Shown here in pieces: positions 56,205 through 64,000 of a stretch of DNA of 64,000 nt. The notes under the pieces are model-generated. The model did not search any database and was not told the DNA's origin. It saw only the letters and a program-made list of their open reading frames with translations. Each line of letters starts with the position of its first letter. Position 1 is the stretch's first letter. The translations under genes and the position numbers were made by a program. The stretch spans positions 178,806,825-178,870,824 of the forward strand of contig CAXKWD010000006.1 in the NCBI GenBank assembly GCA_964059195.1, in the 5' to 3' direction. Source of the DNA: Ectobius pallidus. Taxonomy: Eukaryota; Arthropoda; Insecta; Blattodea; Ectobiidae.

Positions 56205-56393
56205 TCGGGTGGAAGACATGGCCGCCGAGAAAACAGCAGCTGTAGAGCCGTCTGGTGATGACGGAGGGGGAGGAGGAGGAGAAGAAGAAGAAGAAGAAGA
56301 AGAAGAAGAAGAATATTCTAGTGAAGAATTCTCTGTTGAAGAAATATCTGTCGAAGAAGTCATAGCTGAGAAAGGTGGAAAAACGCAGCCAAG
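56205..56393 (+). CDS. candidate first coding exon, Glu-rich (possible chromodomain protein)
   Basis: A strong pyrimidine tract and AACAG precede the exon; GAAGACATGG gives a good start context at 56218; AAG|GTAATG is a good donor. From ATG the 58 codons and two bases read MAAEKTAAVEPSGDD, a Gly run, eleven Glu from a GAA microsatellite, then YSSEEFSVEEISVEEVIAEK and GGKTQP. The part VEEVIAEK followed by GGKTQ resembles the first strand of a chromodomain, whose YLVKWKG would lie in the next exon, which I could not find before 64000. Codon choice and GC content stand out from the surroundings. Against it: acidic low complexity can arise by chance from the GAA run, and no downstream exon is seen. 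Frames starting upstream at 56149 run through intron. Confidence 0.5.
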
Positions 56394-56990
56394 GTAATGC
56401 ATTCATCAGACCTAGGCCTGACCCAAGGGTTTTATATTTGGGTTTGCAGTGAATCCAGTGTAAGATTGTGTGGAAATTCAACCAGTCGCAAGTGGCTATC
56501 TTCATACTTTTATTGTTTTATTTTTATCACCCCTACGTGCGCTTGTCTTTTGGGATAAAATCACAAGGACTGAACACTGAAACATCTTCATACCTTTAGC
56601 TTCTTTGATAAAAACAATTACTTTGTTACTTTGATATTACTTGTATTATTCCTAGAAACACGAACTTGAGGAGTTTTAGAGTTTATGAATTGACAACGAG
56701 GCTCCCGTGCCCCATTATATAATATTTTCCACAGGAGAGATGTTGAAGGTTTTCTGATCCTGTATGAGTTGTTACATAAGCCTCCTATTTACCAATACTG
56801 TTAACACTGATGAGTAAGGAACGCTTTACGTAACAAGAGAGGATCGCGTAGCGTGCTCACGATATGGCAACATTGTGCAAGATTTAGGTTCCTACGTATC
56901 CCGTTCCATTATTCTGTCTCAGCGGAAACAGTTCGTAGGAATGACGTAACAATCGTTTTTTCTATTATTTACATATTGTTGTAATTTTAA
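56394..56990. other. possible intron; no features
   Basis: Begins GTAATG, the donor of the candidate exon. No other exon was recognised. Confidence 0.4.
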
Positions 56991-57531
56991 TAAAATCAGG
57001 TAAATTGATGTAACAAAGCGCTTGAATGATTTTGTTTAATCAGTTATAATTGCAATTATGATTTGCAGAAAATAAAGGTTTTTTCCGAGTTAAATGTCAG
57101 ATTGATTTATTAAGCAGGGCTAACGAAAGAACAAAGGTCTAGTTAAAAAAAAAAAGAAAAATCAGATTAAAATCAGCAGAACTATAGTCTACAGATTTGT
57201 GATAAATTCTTCTACCTTGACAATCGCACACTCGCATAAAAATGCAACAACAAAAAAGTCAAATTGGCCGGATACGTGATAAGAACCAGGGACCTACAGA
57301 ATGTGAGTTCAAGACGTTACCATCTCGGCCACCTCTCTTAGTTTAACTGTCTAGTTTGATAAGCACATGTGAAGGAATAGTGTTATTTCTCAAAGCTAAA
57401 TGTAGGCTATTGCAACTTCCAAAACCGTAGGCCTATATGAACACTGTACAACAATATGTTGCGTTATCACGCGGACAGACATTTTCCCGTCCCGCACACA
57501 ATCTCATAAAGTACCATTCAGGCACTTAATA
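56991..57531 (+). repeat. R1 family copy E, no full unit
   Basis: Has the R1 start (TAAAATCAGGTAAATTGATG), a tRNA-like block on the minus strand (57262-57340), and jumps to CACGCGGACAGACATTTTCC and GGCACTTAATA with the unit array deleted. Confidence 0.85.
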
Positions 57532-57599
57532 AACATTTTTACTCCGATTCTGGAGGGACGTAGCCAGGATTTTGGCTTCTCTTTCGGATTACTACTTAT

Positions 57600-58250
57600 T
57601 TACTCAATGGTAATAGACAATCCCTCAGCAAGCTAAAGGAATATTATCTGTTTTATGGAACCCGGAGGTTCATTGCCGCGCTTACGTGAGCCCGCCATTC
57701 AACCCTATTCTGTGCTAACTCCATACAACCATCCGTCTCAAATCCTACTTCCCTTAAATCTATCCTAATTGTCCTCCCACCTGCGTCTAGGTCTTCCAAG
57801 TGGTATTTTCCCTTCGGGGCTCCCAGTCAATATTTTTGAGATACGTCTTTCCTCCCCCATTTCATCCTCCGTGATTTAATTACGCTTACTATATCCGGTG
57901 ATGAGTGCAGGTTATGAAGCTCGTCGTTATGCAGTTTTCATCTCTCTTAGGTCCGAATATTTTCTTAAGCCCCCTGTTTTCGAACTCTCTCCGATTATGT
58001 AAGGGCCATGTCTCATATCCATATAATACAACTAGCAGAAGAATTGTTTTACAAATTTTAATTTTCAGACTTCTGAAGGAAGATGAGAAGATAAGAGTTT
58101 CTGAACCGCATAAAAACAAGCATTTCCTGATTTGAGTCGACACTTAACTTCTAGCCGCACCTTAATATTATTTGTGTTTGTAATTATTGCTCCCAGATAT
58201 TTGGATTCCTCCACTTGTACGAACGATTTATCTGCCGTTCTAATATTTTA
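57600..58250 (-). mobile_element. LINE 3' fragment (CFDP2-like), antisense
   Basis: The inverse of the family tail: TACTCAATGGTAATAGACAA, GGAACCCGGAGGTTCATTGC, then reverse-strand coding for the C-terminus with LYGYETWPLHN and NRGLKKIFGPKRDENCIT. Frameshifted. It extends further 5' than the copy at 52250. Confidence 0.85.
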
Positions 58251-58479
58251 TAGCGGTTTTTTTTATTATGATCTATGGATTGCCAAGTTCCAGTGATTTT
58301 TGGCAATTTGGTGTAAAATCCTATAAAGCGAATGCATTTTGATCTCTCGCAGCCATTACAAGTTTTCTGACTTGAGGCCGCATTGCGGTTGTTCCAACCT
58401 GATGCTCACCAGGCAAGGCTTAAAAACCCTGAGTTTGTCTAGAGTATAACTACCCTTCAGAGAATTTCTGCGAAAAAAT

Positions 58480-58645
58480 GTTTCAAATAAAAGTTTTAGC
58501 TCTTACTATAAGCACCTCATGTACAAAATTTTAACATAGTCGCTAGTGCCGTTGTCGAGAAAATAGCAAAAAAACGAAATGATGTTCATGCAAAATGGCA
58601 TTAAAAGTAAGAGAAAGTGTCTCACATCCCCAGAAGGTACCGAAG
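58480..58645 (-). repeat. T2 dispersed repeat fragment
   Basis: AAGTTTTAGCTCTTACTATA, GCACCTCATGTACAAAATTT and GGCATTAAAAGTAAGAGAA. The last shows the uninterrupted ATTAAAAG site that carries the hAT element at 21695. Confidence 0.75.
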
Positions 58646-58649
58646 TCAA

Positions 58650-59073
58650 ACAGGCTGTTCACAGACACAATTCCGGAAACAGCATTTTTGTATTCGGGGG
58701 GCCAAACTTTGGAATACAATACTTCTCTACCTATAAAATATTGAATCGTTATTCTTATTTATTTATTGTCATTGAGCATAAACATGCAAGACATTGGCAT
58801 GGATAAATTTAAAATACGAAATGCCTCATTTATATCATACATTGAAGCCTATGCTTTTTATGAAACCTATGCTTTTTACTTATTTAATTTATTATTATGA
58901 TTAGCCTTAACCTTAGTCTTAGTATTAGTCATAACTCTCTTATTCACTAATTTGCTATTTATGTAAACCTACATTGTATATATTTTCTGAAACCTGGTTG
59001 AGTGGAAGAGGAGGCCTTATGGCCTTAACTCTGCCAGGCAAAATAAATCATTTACTACTACTACTACTACTAC
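58650..59073 (+). mobile_element. non-LTR 3' end with (CTA)n tail
   Basis: GAGTGGAAGAGGAGGCCTTA, ACTCTGCCAGGCAAAATAAA and a CTA tail (59054-59073) form a typical Jockey-like 3' end. The preceding 58650-58800 frame ends with GNSIFVF and NFGIQYF-like remains. 5' truncated. Confidence 0.6.
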
Positions 59074-59074
59074 A

Positions 59075-59447
59075 TTGGGTGATCCAAGCGACCATAGCCT
59101 ATCTGCAATACCCTTTCAGATCTTTTTATGTTTACATGATAAGCAAATGGTGGTAGTTTATTGAATAGCCTAATGCCCACAGATTTATAGGAATTAAGTG
59201 TCTTACGGTGCTCTATGAACACGAAAATTAAATCTCGTACTGTAGTTATGCAGTTAATTGAGTTAGATGTTTTTTGGTATATACTAAACGCTTTAAAATA
59301 TAAGTATTGACAACTGTCTCTTGCAAATAGAGGTCTACAGCGATCAGACGCAGGAACTTTTATGATTGCACTGTCTGTTAGACAACAAAGAAACCGGAGT
59401 TTTATAAGACATCGGTTATAGTTGTTTATAATTGTCTCATCGTCCAT
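59075..59447 (-). pseudogene. possible non-LTR C-terminal fragment
   Basis: A 125-codon minus-strand frame. YKSVGIRLFNKLPPFAYHVN resembles the GxxxYNxLPxxI segment near the C-terminus of Jockey/CR1-type ORF2. No catalytic motif is present. It could be chance, but length and motif favour a retroelement relic tail-to-tail with the preceding element. Confidence 0.45.
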
Positions 59448-59449
59448 CG

Positions 59450-59678
59450 GAATCGAAACATCCGAATTAGATGCAGGCAGCCGCTAGGAGGGGCTGTGAC
59501 TTGGGTGGTTGTTGTTGCGTGCCTCAGCCGGGTTGGGCGTCGTGATTGGTGGACGTTGTGTGACGTCAGAGCAGTGCTGCAAGGAACCGGTCGCCCCTCG
59601 GGTACTTGATTCACTTCTCATAGTGGCTCGCCGGCAAACACCAGCGAGACTGAGGAGAGGCTACTGAATCTGCTTGAG
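59450..59678 (+). promoter_or_regulatory. candidate promoter with 5' untranslated exon
   Basis: A GC-rich island in AT-rich surroundings. It contains GATTGGTGG (inverted CCAAT, 59544-59552) and TGACGTCA (perfect CRE, 59561-59568). About 110 bp further, CTTGAG|GTGAGT (59673-59684) is a near-ideal splice donor. There is no ATG between about 59570 and 59678, so the exon would be untranslated and the gene would continue right, beyond the window or in exons I could not see. The start site is not defined. This rests on motif arrangement only. Confidence 0.45.
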
Positions 59679-60380
59679 GTGAGTTGAACGTTTCTTGAAT
59701 GTCGGAGGTTGCATCCCCCCTAATGTGCAAAGCCACGTCGGACGCCTACTCTGCTTTTATAAAGGCTACTAAAACATTTAATAAGTTGAACTTTACTTAT
59801 TTTACGGAGGTCTGTTCTAACGAAGTTGATTTTTAAAACCTGCAAAGCTATAAATAGATCAGATGATTAGGAAATCCGTATACTTCGCTACTAAAGTTGT
59901 ACGTAGCCACGTCTGCTTATCGAAACTTACCACAAAGATGTAAGTTTATTTCTTTTTTAAATGAATAAGATTGTTGACTTATTTGTCTCGCCACGTCGAC
60001 TACTCAATTAACATCAATCTGTAAGTTTGTAAGTTTGTTAACTTAGCTGCTGGCGTGGAAATTTATGCGAAGTTTGAGAGCTCATTGCTTCAACTACAGT
60101 AGAACTCAATTATCCGGACCGCATCGAGGCCGTGTTCAAGTGGTTTTTGCCGCAGCGAGAAAGGGACATAGGGACACCCTCTTTCAGGGCCAATTATTTG
60201 CTAGAAAGCAAGTTTTTAGCTGACAAAATCGACAATTTATAATTATAAATATATATATATTATTTATACAAATACAAGTAAAATAAAGCATTTAAAAATT
60301 AACTACTGCTATTTAAAAAGCAAATTTCTGACAAGCTAACAGATAGTTTCAAGATCTGAACAGCATTGTACAGTTTAGTT
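59679..60380. other. no supported gene (possible first intron)
   Basis: GTAAGTTTGTAAGTTTG direct repeat near 60021-60037. No coding recognised. Confidence 0.4.
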
Positions 60381-60500
60381 TTGGTAACGATTTGGACTCT
60401 CATTTGGGAGGTCCCAGGTTCCAATCCCGGGGCCGGCCAATTTCATGGGTTTTTCCAGTCGTAAAATCAAATGCCGAATTTGATATTTGCATAGCCTACC
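60381..60500 (+). repeat. tRNA-like SINE head
   Basis: TTTGGACTCTCATTTGGGAG followed by GGTTCCAATCCCGGG resembles a pol III promoter. GGGTTTTTCCAGTCGTAAAA follows. A single copy. Confidence 0.5.
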
Positions 60501-60959
60501 ATGAATCGTCCTCGCCATTTAATCCTGTATCATATCCATTTTAAAATTATCAGTTTAAATTTACTCCCTAAAATTACACTAACAATAGAAACTAATAACA
60601 AGCAAAAGTTCATAGCCTTACCTACTCCTGATATGATCTCGCAGCTAAACGGAGTATAAAGACAGCTGAATTTACACAAAAAAAGTTTTTTAAAAAGTTA
60701 CTTTTTTATAATTTTATCCATAATGTATCGGGTGCGGTCCCTATTAATTCGAATAGTTAGTTCTTCTGTATATTTCAGCTCTGAAAGAGTTAATTCTGCT
60801 TTACGTAAGCCAAGGTGTGTTCTGATAAGCTGATAATCTGTTCTGATTGTGAAATTCCTACCAGCTACGCAATGCAGTTTTTTTTTCTTTCTAAAACTGT
60901 CTGGGATGAAAAATATAAACTTGAATGTAGTTAACAGGGGAAAGGTTGCAGTATTTTCT
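60501..60959. other. no supported gene
   Basis: Nothing recognised. Confidence 0.5.
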
Positions 60960-61195
60960 GCTGTGTTACGCAGTCAATATCTTTCTTGTGCCCTTGCAGG
61001 TTCGATCCCGGCCCTGTAGATTTACAAGCGTGTAAAAGAAGTTGCTGTACACCCCCGTCGTTAAACCACCATACACCCAGACCCACCTAGAAGTGTTCAG
61101 AACACTACTTGCTGTTTGGGCGTGATGGAAATTGTGAGATACACTAGGATTCAAACCCGTGATTTCCGGTGCTACGCTCTACCAAATACGCAAAC
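60960..61195. repeat. converging tRNA-like motifs
   Basis: CAGGTTCGATCCCGGCC (60999-61015) reads as a B box on plus, and CGGGTTTGAATCC (inverse of 61151-61163) as one on minus with GGTAGAGCGTAGCACCGG upstream. Two facing SINE heads or one rearranged copy. Confidence 0.4.
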
Positions 61196-61555
61196 CATGT
61201 AATGTTATGGGGTTTCGTGATGATTAAATCTACAAAGCTGATAAATTCAGAAATGGTGATATTCACTTTTACATGGATCATTATTTTAACATTTTTGCTG
61301 TGTCAGCCAGGCCGTGCGGATTGCAACCACAAACATGACTGCTTGCCGCCTGAACTCAGCAGATGGCAGAGTAATCTGTGGATTATAAACGAAATGTCAG
61401 TGTGTTATTTAGTGTGGAATAATGATTTAGTAGCCTAGTATAGTAGTGATAGTTAGATTCTAGTGTCAGTGTTAAGTTAGGTTCATTATTTAACATTTCG
61501 AATCTCTTCCTACGCTGGGAAATTCGATTACTGCGATAATCTTTCCCCTTTTGTT
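61196..61555. other. no supported gene; D1 repeat copy
   Basis: D1 lies at 61295-61410 (GTCAGCCAGGCCGTGCGGAT, ACAAACATGACTGCTTGCCG, ATAAACGAAATGTCAGTGTG). Confidence 0.6.
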
Positions 61556-62290
61556 TTCCGCTGCTCAGAGCGGTGCAGTCGCAAAGAAACCAAATATTTT
61601 ATTTTATTATGAAAGTAATTGTATTTCTTTGAAATGTTGTGAATTGGACTGCAAGCTAAATCAGATCGGACTTCGGTACCTACTTCATTGGCAAGGTTTT
61701 CACTTTACATGCAGCAGTAATCGCGAGTCATGAGCGAAAAAAATGGCAGAAAACTTAATTTTTTCAGCCAATACATTTCAGTTGTAAATAAGTTTGCAGA
61801 TGCCTTAAGCAACCGGGATAGAAGAGCATCGCTGAAATAATATATTTTTCAACTTAACCATCCTTTGTCGATTGCTTCGATGGTGTTAGTCCGCTCTACT
61901 TGATTCGTTTGTTTATAACATTACGACACGGAGAGATCTGATTTATTTTACGTACGTGAGCATGAATGCACGCCTAAATGGGAAAACGTCGAGTGATTTG
62001 GACGATACTCACTATACGGTTTTTATTTGCGGGGGGGGGGGGGGGGGGCTAGGTAATTCTAATTCTGAAGTCTTTTTTTGCAGGACGGTGCACTTTAATA
62101 GTGAAATGCACCTCGAAGCCGGATTTTTACCTTTTCACGTGATATTTTATTATTTGTGTAAGGTTCATGAGTCTGTGGTTCTTTTGCGAATCTGTATGCC
62201 CATATGGCAACGCTGTAATGGCAGGATGTTGAGCATTGCATAACACAGTTTTTGTCGTAATGGAGACATATTTCTTGTAAGGGACGTAAA
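61556..62290 (+). repeat. Helitron-family copy
   Basis: CGCGAGTCATGAGCGAAAAA, GCACGCCTAAATGGGAAAAC, a G run (62031-62048), CACTTTAATAGTGAAATGCA and GCACCTCGAAGCCGGATTTT. The 3' CTAG end is not seen, and the order is partly rearranged. Confidence 0.5.
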
Positions 62291-62802
62291 ACACTTAAAG
62301 TAGTGACCAGAATTTATTGTTCAGGTTTAGGTCTTGTAAAACATAAGTTGATAACAGTCATTCTGTGTAGCATTGCCTTATTTGAATCTAGATATTTAAA
62401 CAAAACATCATGTTCGACTTTAAAACGTTTACTCTTGCAGCCAGAATCTGTAACCCAGTGAAAATAAGTACATTATGGCATTTATTAAGGTAAGATTAGG
62501 TCTTTGGTTATTAAACTTGCTTCGCTCATTTCATAATTTGCATACGAGTATCTTAATTACCATTGTAAGATCGACCGTAATTAAATCTTAAGTTTTCGGG
62601 TTTTAGACACTCTCAAACACATGGAAACGCTGCCCTTCTCGTAGTTCTTGTTTTCTGCGACGGATGACAACTGATGGCGTCTGGTCAAGTGAAAGCATTT
62701 TTTTTTTCTCGTTTTCTTGAAATAAACAGATGTTTGCATGTCGAAATAAATCAATTTAGTAGAATATAAATATTAATATGAACATAATTATTTTATTTAT
62801 CA
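62291..62802. other. no supported gene
   Basis: Nothing recognised. Confidence 0.5.
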
Positions 62803-63400
62803 CTAGCAGGTGCTGGCGGCTTCACCTGTAATTAATTCAGAATTAAAAATTAAGTGCATAATAATTAAAAATTTATCAACTCTTACACGAGAATCATTCA
62901 TAAACTAAACGATTAATAATCAACGATACCGCTAAAAATCCGGCTTTCGAGTGAATTCCACGATTAGAAAGCGCCGCTTGGGGAAAAAGACCTCAGATTA
63001 GAGTTCCCTGGCCCAGAAAACCCCTGCATAGTTAGTTTCGTCCAAATCAATTGTTTGTCCCTTTAGGCCTATATTCATGATCCCTTTTCAGACTACGTTG
63101 AAAATTTCAGATGTCTGCATGCATTGACATTATAAACTAACGAATCGACCAGGGTGAGCTCACAGAATCGAGGCAATCGATAATTCCATGCGAGATATTT
63201 GAAAAATCGCGATGCTTTTATTTCCAAGTTATGACCAAAAAATGGAAAGCCACCTGCAATTGATTTAACAGTTGAAATGTATTACCGAAAACTTATGTAT
63301 CGATAGCACAAAACATCATGTTTTCTGCCAGTTTTTCGCTCATATCTCGCGAACGAAAGCGAAAATTAAAAATCCGGCTTCGAGGTTCAAAATTTCAGAT
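62803..63400 (-). mobile_element. Helitron-family copy with hairpin and CTAG end
   Basis: On the minus strand the end is CAGGTG, a short loop, CACCTG, CTAG|T (62826 down to 62802), with the hairpin directly before CTAG. Then AATCCGGCTTTCGAG, GAAAAAGACCTCAGATTAGA and CTCGCGAACGAAAGCG follow on plus. It is the best-preserved end of the CACCTGCTAG subtype. Confidence 0.65.
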
Positions 63401-63902
63401 CTGTGCGTTCCGGACATTTGGCTGGTCGTCGCACACAGACAAATAAGATACAGGTTGTTTATTGTACGGTTTCATTTGATACTCTCAAGGTTTCAATTTA
63501 ATTCAGATTTCGCCATTAATCTATATCGAAACAGTATCTATGGCAATGGATATTATGGCTTCGAATCAGCAGAGTTTTCCTCTGTCACATCCGCTCTAAG
63601 GAATCCACCTCGCCTTCCTTCTTCGTTGCTGACGTCGCCCTCGTTGAGGAAGTGCTGCATTACCTAATTCTTTTGTTTCAAGGCTGCATTGTTCTTGCTT
63701 CAGTGGAGGATTTCAAATCTCCCTTTGTTTTCAAATGTTCCCAGTGATTGATGTCCCAGCCTTCTATTGCCACACAACTGCTGTGTTTCTGTTGGGCTAC
63801 GACCGTAAAAGCAGGCAAATGGATTCTGATTAATAACCTAAAACCTTGCAAGCTTTTCCTACTATCCATACGAAATAAATTTTTGGGAAAAGTATTTCAG
63901 GC
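63401..63902. other. unassigned; 63-codon minus-strand frame
   Basis: The minus-strand frame 63678-63869 reads like ordinary protein (HLPAFTVVAQQKHSSCVAIE, GWDINHWEHLKTKGD) without low complexity, but I recognise no family and see no splice pattern beyond a weak CCCAACAG. Treat as unknown. Confidence 0.3.
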
Positions 63903-64000
63903 TTAAGGGGGGGGGGACATACATCTTTTTGCTGAAATTCCTAGGTGAGAAATAGGTGAATTTCATTGTTTTCCTCAGCAATGAATTGCTCTACAATCTT
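63903..64000 (+). mobile_element. start of a TTAA foldback, cut by window end
   Basis: TTAA at 63903 then a G run, GACATACATCTTTTTGCTGA and GAGAAATAGGTGAATTTCAT. Nearly the same as the left arm at 48050-48140. The TTAA is intact here, supporting TTAA as the target. Confidence 0.85.

Noticed and set aside
56152..56505. Minus-strand ORFs with poly-Phe and poly-Ser opposite the Glu-rich exon
   Set aside because: Shadows of the GAA tract; no splice or start context on that strand.
59426..59614. Minus-strand 62-codon ORF over the GC-rich island
   Set aside because: No recognised motif, and the plus-strand promoter/donor arrangement explains the composition better.

Overview
This window looks like nuclear DNA of an arthropod, most likely an insect with a large, transposon-rich genome. 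The reasons are AT-rich intronic and intergenic sequence, one clear spliced animal gene with GT-AG introns, tRNA-derived SINEs, non-LTR retrotransposon ruins, and many hAT, Tc1/mariner, TTAA-target and Helitron-like DNA elements. A cockroach or termite-like source is only a guess from the style of the repeats. There are no bacterial operons, CRISPR arrays or intact viral genes.

Host genes. (1) At the left edge (569-2824, + strand) are the last two coding exons of acireductone dioxygenase (ADI1), the metal-dependent dioxygenase of methionine salvage. Earlier exons lie off the window. Its introns hold an antisense reverse-transcriptase remnant and a Helitron-like element with long CT, TA and CTGA arrays. 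(2) At 56205-56393 (+) there is a candidate first coding exon for a glutamate-rich protein. It has a pyrimidine-rich acceptor, a good start context and a donor, and may be the beginning of a chromodomain protein. (3) At about 59450-59678 a GC-rich patch with a CRE and an inverted CCAAT box ends in a strong splice donor, which looks like a promoter with a 5' untranslated exon. Everything else with an open frame appears to come from repeats.

Repeat landscape, left to right. 2.9-4.7 kb: internally deleted LINE. 5.4 kb: hairpin with perfect 55-bp arms. 6.6-7.7 kb: long inverted-repeat element with head-to-head transposase fragments, split by a SINE with a 15-bp duplication. 8.5-11 kb: SINE, a TIR element with internal repeats, and a hAT-like element. 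11.2-13.1 kb: a tandemly structured repeat family (here R1), two copies. 13.5 kb: young hAT MITE. 14.3-16.4 kb: possible large TIR element. 18-20.6 kb: TIR element and head-to-head mariner fragments split by a SINE. 21.5-24.8 kb: hAT-like element in a dispersed repeat, then an R1 copy carrying two precise insertions. 26-28.8 kb: hAT-like, LINE, Helitron and SINE pieces. 29-34 kb: mostly unassigned. 34.4-36.4 kb: TIR elements with a nested Tc1-like MITE. 37-45 kb: Helitron fragments, R1 copies and two copies of a large repeat, one with a TTAA foldback insertion and the other carrying the empty site. 46-53.7 kb: SINE, hAT-like element, a multi-layer nest at 48.0-50.2 kb, a 90-bp-arm palindrome, Helitron and LINE. 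54.9-55.8 kb: hAT inside hAT. 57-64 kb: R1, LINEs, Helitron pieces and the start of another TTAA foldback.

The most informative biology is the insertion record. At least nine insertions can be bounded to the base by target-site duplications, and several are stacked so that their order of arrival can be read. I see no convincing new biochemical system. The best candidates for follow-up are the nested palindromic TTAA element with mirrored 21-bp minisatellites, the R1 family with its recurrent open frame, and the glutamate-rich exon.
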